A DNA stretch of 64,000 nucleotides from UBA4408 sp002389785 (GTDB taxonomy: Bacteria; Bacteroidota; Bacteroidia; UBA4408), in assembly GCA_035438985.1 (NCBI GenBank), contig DAORJK010000003.1, positions 273,186 through 337,185 of the forward strand, read 5' to 3'. Position 1 is the stretch's first letter. Every line of letters begins with the position of its first letter. Below, piece by piece: positions 1-8,281 of this stretch. The notes under the pieces are model-generated. The model made no database searches and was not told the origin of the DNA. It saw only the letters and a list, made by a program, of their open reading frames with translations. The position numbers were made by a program, and so were the translations under genes.

Positions 1-230
1 GCATCTTCAAGAATGTATTTGATGTTTCGAAACACGCTGTGACACTGTGCTTCTATATCGTAAGAAACAATATTCCCCTGCGTATCTAACTCCACACCGG
101 GAATGTTTTTGTTGCCACGCTCACGAGGTCCAACCCCTGAAAGAAAAAGCAGATTACCAACTTTGCGAGCATGCGGATACAAACCAACCGGTTCGGGCGC
201 TTTGCTCGAATTTATTTTTTCGTTGCTCAT
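1..230 (-). CDS. RidA/YjgF-family protein, 2-aminomuconate deaminase-like (partial)
   Basis: Only the first 76 codons are in the window; the rest runs off the left edge. The start is the ATG at 228-230 on the minus strand. The visible N-terminus contains APEPVGLYPHARKVGNLLF followed by LSGVGPRERG, a pattern typical of the RidA-superfamily branch annotated as 2-aminomuconate deaminase of the kynurenine/3-hydroxyanthranilate route. RidA proteins are small trimeric enzymes that hydrolyse enamines and imines. The catalytic part lies outside the window, so the exact reaction cannot be confirmed. No other kynurenine-pathway gene is visible here. Confidence 0.75.
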   Translation of the reverse strand, partial: MSNEKINSSKAPEPVGLYPHARKVGNLLFLSGVGPRERGNKNIPGVELDTQGNIVSYDIEAQCHSVFRNIKYILED

Positions 231-443
231 TTTACTTGTTAAAAAAAGGACAGCGAATATAGTTTTTTGAGTGGAGATAAGCAACCACTAGTGCAAAACA
301 AGAAATTCGTAGTTGAAATTACAGCCCTAATCTTGCACCATTTCGAAAAACAACGGAATTGAAGCTTGTTGAATTGTTCCTTTTGTATAAAAAAACAGAG
401 CGAAAACTCAAGCATTACCGCTCTCATTTTCGCTCTGTTTGTG

Positions 444-516
444 TGGTACCTCCAGGAATCGAACCAGGGACACAAGGATTTTCAGTCCTTTGCTCTACCA
501 ACTGAGCTAAGGTACC
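444..516 (-). tRNA. tRNA-Phe (GAA)
   Basis: Read on the minus strand, a cloverleaf folds with a perfect 7-bp acceptor stem (GGTACCT with AGGTACC), a D-loop carrying AGCTCAGTTGGTAGAGC, the anticodon loop CTGAAAA with anticodon GAA, and a T-arm GGTTCGATTCC. The discriminator base is A. The CCA end is not encoded. It stands alone, with cysteine desulfurase starting 173 bases downstream on the other strand. Confidence 0.96.
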
Positions 517-689
517 ATCAGTAAAGGGTATTCAGCTTCTTCACTATTTGCAAGGCTTTGCTCGTTTGTACAACAAAAAAAGCCTGTTCTTTGTAGCTTT
601 AGCAAAGAAGGGCTGCAAATGTAAAAAAATACTTTATACCTCAAAAAAATATTCTTCACTTATTCTTTTTACAATAATTTTACCCTGCA

Positions 690-1829
690 ATGAAAACTCC
701 GGTATATTTCGATTACAATGCTACCTGTCCGGTTGACGAACGGGTGGTAAAAAAAATGCTCCCCTTTTTTTCAGAACACTTTGGAAATGCTTCCAGTAAA
801 AGTCATGCATACGGTTGGCTGGCGCATGATGCCATAGAAGTGGCGCGTTTACAAGTGGCTGAACTAATTGATGCAGAGGCATCAGAAATTGTATTTACTT
901 CCGGAGCAACAGAGTCTATAAACTTTGCAATTAAAGGTGTTTATAAAGCTTATCACAAAAAAGGAAATCACATTATTTGTTCTGCTACTGAACACAAGGC
1001 AGTATTAGATTGCTGCAGTTCGCTTGAAAAAGAGGGTGCAAAAATTACCCTATTACCGGTCGACCGTGAAGGATTAATTGATATAGCAGATTTAAGAAAC
1101 GCCCTCTGCGAATCAACAATTCTGGTTTGTATTATGCTTGCCAACAACGAAACAGGGGTACTGCACAACATGGCGCCAATTGCCGAATTAGTGCATGCCT
1201 ATAACGCTCTATTGCTTTGTGATGCTACCCAGGCTGTTGGTAAAATTCGTGTGAGTGTAAATGAAGAAGGCATTGATTTGCTTCCCTTGAGTGCCCATAA
1301 AATGTATGGCCCTAAAGGTGTCGGCGCCCTTTATGTCCGACGCAAAAAGCCGCGTGTTTCTTTGGTTCCGCTGCTGGATGGCGGGGGCCACGAAAACGGT
1401 TTGCGTTCAGGAACATTAAATGTTCCCGGAATTGTTGGTTTAGGTGCTGCTTCTGAGCTGGCAATAAATGAACTATGGGACGATGGAATCCGCATTTCAA
1501 AATTGCGCACCAAGCTTGAGCAAAGCCTAGTCGATTTAGGAAATATATATGTAAATGGCAGCCAAAAACAGCGCTTGCCCAATGTGAGCAATTTGTGTTT
1601 TAGTGGCATAAAAGCAGAAAGGCTAATTACCCAACTTCCCGAAATTGCTTTTTCAACCGGTTCGGCCTGCAGTTCTGCCCTTGCACAGCCTTCACACGTT
1701 TTAACAGCAATGGGCCAAAGCGAAGAAATGGCATATGCTGCAATTCGCTTTAGTTTAGGAAAATATACTACCGAGGAAGAGGTTGATTTTTGTATTCAAA
1801 AGGTTGGTCGCGCAATTCAATTGCTGTAG
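690..1829 (+). CDS. Cysteine desulfurase, NifS/IscS family
   Basis: A 379-residue class V aminotransferase-fold PLP enzyme that takes sulfur from L-cysteine as a persulfide for Fe-S clusters and thio-modified tRNA. Visible signatures are the N-terminal YFDYNAT, the ATES segment near residue 75, the PLP-stacking His102 (EHKA), the Schiff-base lysine Lys204 in SAHKMYGPKG, and the mobile-loop cysteine Cys327 in STGSACSS. Length fits the family. No isc or suf partner is adjacent, so its main sulfur acceptor cannot be told. The gene converges on the M1 aminopeptidase gene, and the two 3' ends overlap by 13 bases. Confidence 0.95.
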   Translation: MKTPVYFDYNATCPVDERVVKKMLPFFSEHFGNASSKSHAYGWLAHDAIEVARLQVAELIDAEASEIVFTSGATESINFAIKGVYKAYHKKGNHIICSATEHKAVLDCCSSLEKEGAKITLLPVDREGLIDIADLRNALCESTILVCIMLANNETGVLHNMAPIAELVHAYNALLLCDATQAVGKIRVSVNEEGIDLLPLSAHKMYGPKGVGALYVRRKKPRVSLVPLLDGGGHENGLRSGTLNVPGIVGLGAASELAINELWDDGIRISKLRTKLEQSLVDLGNIYVNGSQKQRLPNVSNLCFSGIKAERLITQLPEIAFSTGSACSSALAQPSHVLTAMGQSEEMAYAAIRFSLGKYTTEEEVDFCIQKVGRAIQLL

Positions 1830-4453
1830 TAGCGCAAAAGATTCTTATCCTTTTCGGCATTTTTTATTGAATCAAACAGCTGCTTAATTTTTTCATGCTG
1901 CAAGTGTGCCTTTTCGGCTGTTTGCGAATTGTCTAAAGGTTCGTTGTTTTTTGAGTTGCTATTAGATATTGGCTTTGCTTTTAATTCAGTGGCTCTTTCT
2001 GCATACATGGTTTGTAATGAGTCAAGTGCTTGCAGTGCAACCAATCTAACCCACCAGTATTCAGAGTCACGAGCTGTACCGGCCAAAAGATCAAGCCCGG
2101 AATTTATCACCGAATCGCTTCTTCCCAATAAGTATTGTCCGTATTGTTGAATAAATCCATACCGGTTATACCCATCAAAGTAATGTTCTTTTTGCAAAAA
2201 ATAGTTGTTTTCGCTATCGGCGCCATTTGCTGCAAATATGGTGAGTAAAGCATTCATAATAATTACAGCTGTGTCTTCTTCAAATTGTTTGGCTTCATCA
2301 AAACTCATTTCCGGATTTTGTGAATGCATGGCTATTAAAGCTTTGGCAACCACCTGAAACGAAACGTCGCTAAGTGCAATTTTATAAACATCGGTCATGG
2401 ACTCTCCATTGGCAAGCTCGTTGAGCTTTTCAATTGCATTCGCTCTTACACTTGGCTTTTCATCTTGCAGTGCTAGTTTTTTTAATATTTCCTTTGGTGT
2501 GGTTAGGTCGTTTTTGTCAAATTTGCTAAGCTTACTAATAGCGAAGTTGCGAATGCTCCAGTTTTTATCTGAAAGCGCTTTTATAATTAATTCTTTCGAT
2601 TTAGGGCCCGGAATTTTACTAAGTGCATCAATTGCTTCGTATCGATCTAAATAAAGTGCCGCGTTATTGTATTGAAAAATCCATTCATCTTGTGTGTGCA
2701 TGTCGGTTTTTTTACATAACAACATTTTATCTGCATCCACATTCACCAAATCGGGTCGCTTATCTGCAATAAACTCAAAATCTTGTTTTTGCTTTTCTAA
2801 TAAAATGCGCTGTCTTTGTTTTTTGCCTTCTGAATAAATTTCTACATCAATTGGAAGTTTGTACAAAGGTGTTTTTTGTAGGTCTTGTAATTGCTCAATG
2901 TGAAGGGTTTCTTTTTTGTCATTTTCGTTGTAATTGTATGAAAACAATAAATCAGGATGCCCGCTAGCAAAAAACCATTGATTAAAAAACCAATTGAGGT
3001 CCTCGCCGCTTATCTTTTCAAAGGCAAGTCTTAAATCAGCTAATTCTACAGACGAGAATTTATGTTTATTGAGGTAGTAAGTTAGGGTGGTAAAAAATGC
3101 TTCATCGCCTAAATAATTTCGCAGCATGTGTAAAATACGCCCTCCCTTTTCATAACTGTGCCTGTCGAACATATCTTCTGCTTCTTCATAGTCGTATCGT
3201 ATCATATTAACCTGTCTGGCCCTTGCTTCGTTAAAGTAGGTATTTAAATCGTCTTGGTGGTGAATATCTGCCTCTTCCTTTCCTTTGCTGTGTTCGAGCC
3301 ATAAATATTCTCCATAGGTTGCAAATGATTCGTTGAGAGGAACATTGCTCCATGATTCGCAGGTGACTAGATCTCCGAACCATTGGTGAAACAATTCATG
3401 TGAAATAAATTCCTCTTTGTCATTATCTATTCGCTCGCGAGCGCTAATGTTCATAAACTCACCATGCAGGGTTGCAGAGGTATTTTCCATCGACCCTCCG
3501 GGATAATCGCGTACTACAATTTGTGCATATTTTTCCCATGGAAAATCGATGCCCAGTTTTTTCGAAAAAAAGGAAATCATTTCGGTTGTCTTACCAAAGG
3601 TGCCGCGCGCTTCCTTTGCGTAGTTTTTTTCAATGTAGTAACTTATTTCCTTGTTTCGCCAACTATCTTTTACAACCGTAAATTCACCGGCGGCAATCAT
3701 GGTAAGATAGGGCGAGGCCGGTAAACTTTGTTTCCAATAATCGGTGCGGGTGCCATCGTTGTTCAGCGTTTTCGACACCAGCAAACCATTTGAAAGTGTG
3801 GTATATTTGTCGGCGATGGTGATAACTATTTCTTGCGTCATTCTTTGATTAGGAGCATCAATCGTAGGAAACCAGCACGAAGCCGATTGTGTTTCACTTT
3901 GACTATAAAGCTGTGTTGGCAAGTATGGGTTTGAATGGTTGGGATTGATAAAAAATAAACCCTTGTCATCGGATGATGAAATTTTTCCACTACTTGCTAA
4001 AGTATTGGGTTTGGCCACATAATCAACAAACAGTTGAATGCTGTCGTTTCGTGTGTAGCTTTTCGGAAGCTTAATAATTAATTGCTTGTCGTTGTAACCA
4101 AATTCAATCTTGCTCTTTACTCCTTTGTTAATCAAAAAAACATAATTTATATCGAAACCTACGGCATCAATTTTTACAATAGAGGTGGCATAAAAATAGG
4201 GTTTCATTACCAAGGTGGCCTTGCCATACAATTGACAATTTTCCCAATCGGGTTTTAGTTCTAGTCGTGTATGAATGATGTCAACTTCGTGTTTAACCGA
4301 ACCTAAATACACTGCATCCTTGCTCTTGGGAACAATTGTTAGTGTGTCGAGGTTAATAATTTTAGTACCGGCTGTGCTTTGGGTGTGATTAACTCCGGAA
4401 CAAGCAGATAAAACAGCAAGTACAGCACAAATAAGTGCGTAGCGAAAGTTCAT
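1817..4453 (-). CDS. M1-family metallo-aminopeptidase, lipoprotein, with C-terminal HEAT-like repeats
   Basis: An 878-residue zinc aminopeptidase of the gluzincin M1 family. The zinc site HELFH is at about residues 352-356 with the third ligand Glu375 in NES, 18 residues after the second His. The substrate-anchoring GGSMEN (G-x-M-E-N type) is at about 319-324. The C-terminal 250 residues look like helical HEAT-type repeats, as in many Bacteroidota M1 proteins. The ATG at 4451-4453 is chosen over an upstream in-frame ATG because it gives a lipoprotein signal peptide with lipobox LSAC (Cys18) and sits just after a good promoter. It is likely envelope-anchored and trims peptides in the periplasm or at the surface. 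Confidence 0.93.
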   Translation of the reverse strand: MNFRYALICAVLAVLSACSGVNHTQSTAGTKIINLDTLTIVPKSKDAVYLGSVKHEVDIIHTRLELKPDWENCQLYGKATLVMKPYFYATSIVKIDAVGFDINYVFLINKGVKSKIEFGYNDKQLIIKLPKSYTRNDSIQLFVDYVAKPNTLASSGKISSSDDKGLFFINPNHSNPYLPTQLYSQSETQSASCWFPTIDAPNQRMTQEIVITIADKYTTLSNGLLVSKTLNNDGTRTDYWKQSLPASPYLTMIAAGEFTVVKDSWRNKEISYYIEKNYAKEARGTFGKTTEMISFFSKKLGIDFPWEKYAQIVVRDYPGGSMENTSATLHGEFMNISARERIDNDKEEFISHELFHQWFGDLVTCESWSNVPLNESFATYGEYLWLEHSKGKEEADIHHQDDLNTYFNEARARQVNMIRYDYEEAEDMFDRHSYEKGGRILHMLRNYLGDEAFFTTLTYYLNKHKFSSVELADLRLAFEKISGEDLNWFFNQWFFASGHPDLLFSYNYNENDKKETLHIEQLQDLQKTPLYKLPIDVEIYSEGKKQRQRILLEKQKQDFEFIADKRPDLVNVDADKMLLCKKTDMHTQDEWIFQYNNAALYLDRYEAIDALSKIPGPKSKELIIKALSDKNWSIRNFAISKLSKFDKNDLTTPKEILKKLALQDEKPSVRANAIEKLNELANGESMTDVYKIALSDVSFQVVAKALIAMHSQNPEMSFDEAKQFEEDTAVIIMNALLTIFAANGADSENNYFLQKEHYFDGYNRYGFIQQYGQYLLGRSDSVINSGLDLLAGTARDSEYWWVRLVALQALDSLQTMYAERATELKAKPISNSNSKNNEPLDNSQTAEKAHLQHEKIKQLFDSIKNAEKDKNLLRYYSN

Positions 4454-4470
4454 TTTATGGAATAGGTGTG

Positions 4471-4501
4471 CAAAGTTGCTTAAAATATAGTGATTTGCAA
4501 A
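4471..4501 (-). promoter_or_regulatory. Bacteroidota-type promoter for the M1 aminopeptidase gene
   Basis: On the minus strand TTTG (4498-4501) is followed after exactly 19 bases by CAACTTTG (4471-4478), one mismatch from the TAnnTTTG -7 element known from Bacteroides and Flavobacterium. The start codon lies 17 bases further on. Confidence 0.6.
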
Positions 4502-4553
4502 TTCGAACCTCATTCTGTTGAATGTGGGTGTAGGAGCATGTGTAGTAATTTCT

Positions 4554-4561
4554 TACATTTG
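4554..4561 (+). promoter_or_regulatory. -7 promoter element for the biotin carrier gene
   Basis: TACATTTG matches TAnnTTTG exactly and ends only 4 bases before the ATG at 4566. No clear TTG -33 element was found at normal spacing. If used, the transcript would be leaderless or nearly so. Confidence 0.5.
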
Positions 4562-4565
4562 CAGC

Positions 4566-5081
4566 ATGTTCAAAGTAAAATCAAGCGGAAATAATACAGA
4601 AGTTTTTGAAGTTGCCTTCGACAAAAAAAATCCTGCAAGAGGAACTCTTAATGGCCATGAGTTTTACTTGGATCTTGTATCTGAAAAACCGGGTCGTTAT
4701 CATGTATTAAAAGACCATCGTTCTTATACGGTTGAGCTTATTGCAGTTGATTCTGTTGAAAAAAAAATCAGCCTTAATGTAAATGGAAACAATTATTCAT
4801 TTGACTTAACTGATCAGTTTGACGAGCTCTTAAAAAACTTGGGAATGGACAATGTCAACAACAGTGTTGCAAAAGAGCTCAAAGCTCCAATGCCCGGACT
4901 TGTGTTGGATGTACTTGTAAAAGCGGGAGATAGTGTAAAAAAGGGAGACGCAATTTTGGTACTTGAAGCCATGAAAATGGAAAATAATATTAAATCTGTT
5001 TCCGACGCTGTTGTAAAAAAAGTGGTAGTGCAAAAAGGAAATGCCGTTGAAAAAAATCAAGTAATGGTGCTTTTCGAATAA
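4566..5081 (+). CDS. Biotin/lipoyl-binding carrier protein (acetyl-CoA carboxylase BCCP-like)
   Basis: A 171-residue protein with a C-terminal biotinyl domain. The biotin-accepting lysine is Lys137 in EAMKMEN, and the start of the domain carries KAPMPGLVLDV. The N-terminal 95 residues have no recognisable catalytic domain, a layout typical of the Bacteroidota acetyl-/propionyl-CoA carboxylase carrier subunit. The carrier moves carboxybiotin between biotin carboxylase and carboxyltransferase. Neither partner is adjacent. The ATG at 4566 is preferred over one 16 codons upstream, because the upstream extension overlaps the promoter element and lacks family similarity. Confidence 0.88.
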   Translation: MFKVKSSGNNTEVFEVAFDKKNPARGTLNGHEFYLDLVSEKPGRYHVLKDHRSYTVELIAVDSVEKKISLNVNGNNYSFDLTDQFDELLKNLGMDNVNNSVAKELKAPMPGLVLDVLVKAGDSVKKGDAILVLEAMKMENNIKSVSDAVVKKVVVQKGNAVEKNQVMVLFE

Positions 5082-5143
5082 CTACTTGGTTTTACAATTA
5101 GGTGTTTCACAATTGATCTGATTTGTTGGTTCAAAAAAAACAT

Positions 5144-6223
5144 ATGAAGAATTTGTTGTGGTTGATTTTGTTACAGTTTCTCTTTGCCTGCAAAGATAAA
5201 ACAGAGAAAACACACCCCCATTACTCTTCCATTTCCGAGTCGGTTTACGCATCGGGTAGTTTAAAAAGCAAAAATCAATACTATGCTTTTGCCAATGCCG
5301 GAGGAATACTTAAATCCATTATGGTAAAAGAGGGAGATACTGTAAAAAAAGGCAGCCCCTTGCTTTTTATTGCTAACGATGTACAAAGGCTTTCTAAAAA
5401 CAATGCTGAGCTAGCTGCCAATTATGCCGATTTTACTGCGAATCAGGGGAAACTTAATGAAGCCAAACTGCTTGTTGATCTTGCTAAAAACAAGTTAAAA
5501 AACGATTCCGTCTTGTTTGCTCGACAAGGAGAATTATGGAGAAAACAAATCGGTACCAAAGTTGAATACGAACAACGAGAATTGGCTTTTCAAAATGCTA
5601 AAACCACTTATGTTTCTGCTCTAGTAAAGTATCATGATTTGAAACGTGTTTTAGAATTGAATTCGAACCAATCAAAAACCAGTTTACAAGCTTCTTCCGC
5701 TTTAGAGAGTGAGTTCACCCTTAAAAGCGAAATAAACGGTGTTGTGTATTCATTGTTGAAAAAACAAGGAGAATTGGTTGGCCCGCAAACAGCATTGGCT
5801 GTAATTGGTGATGCTACCGAGTTTATTCTTGAGATGCAGGTAGATGAGTACGATGTATTCAAGGTTAAGCCCGGAATGCCTGTGTTGGTGAGTTTAGACA
5901 GCTATAAGGGGCAAGTATTTGATGCGGTAGTGAGCAAAATTTATCCCATCATGAACGATCGTAGTAAAACATTCTTGGTGGAAGCCAACTTTGAAAAAGC
6001 TCCTCCAAGACTATATCCGAACATTTCTTTTGAGGCAAGCATCGTTATACAATCAAAAGAAAAAGCCTTGTTGGTTCCTCGAAATTATTTAATTGGTGAT
6101 ACCGCTGTACTAAAGAGCAATGGCGAGAAAGTGCGTGTATCCTTAGGTTTAAAAGATTATCAAAAAGCCGAAATTCTCTCTGGAATTAGCGAAAGCGACG
6201 AATTGCAAAAACCTTTAGAATGA
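5144..6223 (+). CDS. HlyD/MacA-family periplasmic adaptor, lipoprotein
   Basis: A 359-residue membrane-fusion protein. The N-terminus (MKNLLWLILLQFLFAC) is a lipoprotein signal with Cys16. A split lipoyl-like half (around GGILKSIMVKEGDTVKKG) is followed by an alpha-helical hairpin of about 100 residues, the second lipoyl half (SEINGVVYSLLKKQGELVG) and beta-barrel/proximal domains. It should link an inner-membrane pump to the outer membrane. It is first in an operon with an FtsX-type permease (4-base overlap) and an ATPase, so it is the adaptor of a MacAB-like exporter. No outer-membrane factor is nearby. An in-frame TTG 7 codons upstream is less likely than this ATG. Confidence 0.9.
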   Translation: MKNLLWLILLQFLFACKDKTEKTHPHYSSISESVYASGSLKSKNQYYAFANAGGILKSIMVKEGDTVKKGSPLLFIANDVQRLSKNNAELAANYADFTANQGKLNEAKLLVDLAKNKLKNDSVLFARQGELWRKQIGTKVEYEQRELAFQNAKTTYVSALVKYHDLKRVLELNSNQSKTSLQASSALESEFTLKSEINGVVYSLLKKQGELVGPQTALAVIGDATEFILEMQVDEYDVFKVKPGMPVLVSLDSYKGQVFDAVVSKIYPIMNDRSKTFLVEANFEKAPPRLYPNISFEASIVIQSKEKALLVPRNYLIGDTAVLKSNGEKVRVSLGLKDYQKAEILSGISESDELQKPLE

Positions 6224-7479
6224 ACTATCCGTTGTTGGCCGATGTTTCAAAGTCGCTATTGTTTGCCCGTTGGAAACAAACTTTGGTTGCAGCAATTGGC
6301 GTTACATTCAGCATCACCATGTTCATTACCTTGCTTAGCTTTATGTCGGGTCTAAATGACTTGCTCGATGGATTAATTGTAAATCGAACTCCCCATATAC
6401 GTTTGTACAACGAAATAAAACCCTCGGCGAAACAACCAATTGATGCGTCAGTAAAATATAAGTCTTCCTATAACTTTATTCATTCAGTTAAACCCAAAAG
6501 CGAAAGGCTCGAGATATACAACAATGCCGCCATATTAAATTATCTAAAAAAAGATTCCAGGGTACTTGGCTATGCTCCTAAAATTACATCTCAGGTATTT
6601 TACAATGTTGGAGCTGTTGATTTAACCGGTGTTATAAACGGCATTGATGTAGAAGCAGAAAATAAGTTATTTTTTTTCAGTGATTACGTCACCAGCGGAA
6701 ACTATATTGATTTAAAGAATATACCCAACAGTATTATATTAGGCAAAGGGGCTGCCGAAAAAATGATGGCGGCCATTGGCGATGTAATTCAGGTGACCAC
6801 AGCAAAAGGAGAGCGAATGCAACTGAAAGTAGTTGGGTATTTCCAATCAGGAATTCAGGACATTGATAAAGTTCAAAGCTATGCCTCCATCGGTACCACA
6901 CAAAAGCTGTTGGGTGTTTCAGGAAGCTATATTACCGACGTTCAAGTAAAACTAAAAAATATTTTAGATGCCCCTCCAATGGCTTTGGAATATGGACGCT
7001 TATTTGAAGTTGATGCCATTGATATACAAACAGCCAATTCGCAATTTGAGACCGGTAGCTCAATTCGAACGCTTATTTCGTATGCCGTAGGAATTACGCT
7101 GCTCATTGTTGCGGGCTTTGGAATTTACAATATTTTAAACATGATGATTTATGAAAAAATGGACTCTATTGCTATCCTCAAAGCAACCGGTTTTTCAGGA
7201 AAAGATGTCAATTTTGTGTTCATTACAATTGCTTTAAGCATTGGTATTTTTGGCGGATTGCTTGGTTTGCTTTTTGGTTTCGGCTTGTCTTCTATAATTG
7301 ACCAAATACCATTTAATACGGCTGCTCTTCCAACCATTAAAACCTATCCTATTAATTACAATCCTCGATACTATTTAATTGGTGGTATTTTTTCAATTGT
7401 AACCACTTACCTGGCCGGTTACTTTCCTTCTCGCAAGGCAAGCAAAATTGATCCTGTTGTTATAATTCGCGGAAAATAA
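6220..7479 (+). CDS. ABC transporter permease, MacB/FtsX type
   Basis: A 419-residue permease with the four-helix MacB/LolC/FtsX topology: one membrane helix near residues 20-45, a large periplasmic domain of about 240 residues, then three C-terminal helices (roughly 285-310, 330-360 and 380-405). The family motif region MMIYEKMDSIAILKATGFS follows the second helix. Its ATG overlaps the adaptor stop as ATGA, implying translational coupling. With the adaptor and ATPase it would form a mechanotransmission exporter for a lipoprotein, peptide or small hydrophobic molecule; the substrate is unknown. Confidence 0.92.
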   Translation: MNYPLLADVSKSLLFARWKQTLVAAIGVTFSITMFITLLSFMSGLNDLLDGLIVNRTPHIRLYNEIKPSAKQPIDASVKYKSSYNFIHSVKPKSERLEIYNNAAILNYLKKDSRVLGYAPKITSQVFYNVGAVDLTGVINGIDVEAENKLFFFSDYVTSGNYIDLKNIPNSIILGKGAAEKMMAAIGDVIQVTTAKGERMQLKVVGYFQSGIQDIDKVQSYASIGTTQKLLGVSGSYITDVQVKLKNILDAPPMALEYGRLFEVDAIDIQTANSQFETGSSIRTLISYAVGITLLIVAGFGIYNILNMMIYEKMDSIAILKATGFSGKDVNFVFITIALSIGIFGGLLGLLFGFGLSSIIDQIPFNTAALPTIKTYPINYNPRYYLIGGIFSIVTTYLAGYFPSRKASKIDPVVIIRGK

Positions 7480-8175
7480 ATGAACAAGGCTGTACTTGAG
7501 GCACAACATATTTCTAAATATTTTCACGACCCTCTTACCATTCAGGTTTTGAACGATATTTGTTTTTCGTTGTACAAGGGCGATTTTACTTCCGTTATTG
7601 GCAAATCGGGTTGCGGGAAAAGCACCCTTTTGTACATTTTATCTACGATGGATACCGATTACAGCGGTTCGCTGCTGATTGATGGGGTGTCGATGCTGAA
7701 CAATAAAGAAGCCGATCTTGCCAGAGTTAGAAATGAAAAAATTGGTTTTGTTTTTCAGTTTCACTATTTGTTGAACGAATTTACGGTGTTGCAAAATGTA
7801 ATGCTTCCAGGGTTAAAGCTTGGGAAATACAGCAAACGTGAAGTAGAGGAACGAGCATATGAAAAACTGAAGATTCTTGCCATTGAAAACGAAGCTACAA
7901 AAAAGCCCAATCAACTATCGGGTGGGCAAAAACAACGAGTTGCAATTGCACGCGCACTCATTAACGACCCCGTGCTTATTATGGGAGATGAGCCTACAGG
8001 AAATCTTGATAAAAAAAATGCCGAAATCGTTTTTGATATCTTTAATAAACTTGCCTCAGATTATCAGCAAACCCTTCTAATTGTTACACACGATAATGAG
8101 TTTGCCTCCCGAACACATCGCATTATTGAAATGCAGGATGGGCGAATTGTTAGCAATGGTGCACCGGGCGCTTAG
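7480..8175 (+). CDS. ABC transporter ATP-binding protein, LolD/MacB type
   Basis: A 231-residue nucleotide-binding subunit starting directly after the permease stop codon. Walker A is GKSGCGKST (residues 41-49), the signature is LSGGQKQRVAIARAL (near 146), Walker B is VLIMGDEPTGNLD, and the switch His is in TLLIVTHDNE. GDEPTGNLD and overall length are typical of the LolD/FtsE/MacB ATPase class. It drives the permease encoded just upstream; the three genes form one operon on the plus strand. Confidence 0.95.
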   Translation: MNKAVLEAQHISKYFHDPLTIQVLNDICFSLYKGDFTSVIGKSGCGKSTLLYILSTMDTDYSGSLLIDGVSMLNNKEADLARVRNEKIGFVFQFHYLLNEFTVLQNVMLPGLKLGKYSKREVEERAYEKLKILAIENEATKKPNQLSGGQKQRVAIARALINDPVLIMGDEPTGNLDKKNAEIVFDIFNKLASDYQQTLLIVTHDNEFASRTHRIIEMQDGRIVSNGAPGA

Positions 8176-8281
8176 GTTTTCAAGAACACAGAACTTGTAA
8201 ACAATCTTTTTTTAAAATTTCCGTTTAACCTTATCAAAAAGCCCCCTCCTTTTTTGGTTATTTTGTTGTGGCCTAAACTAC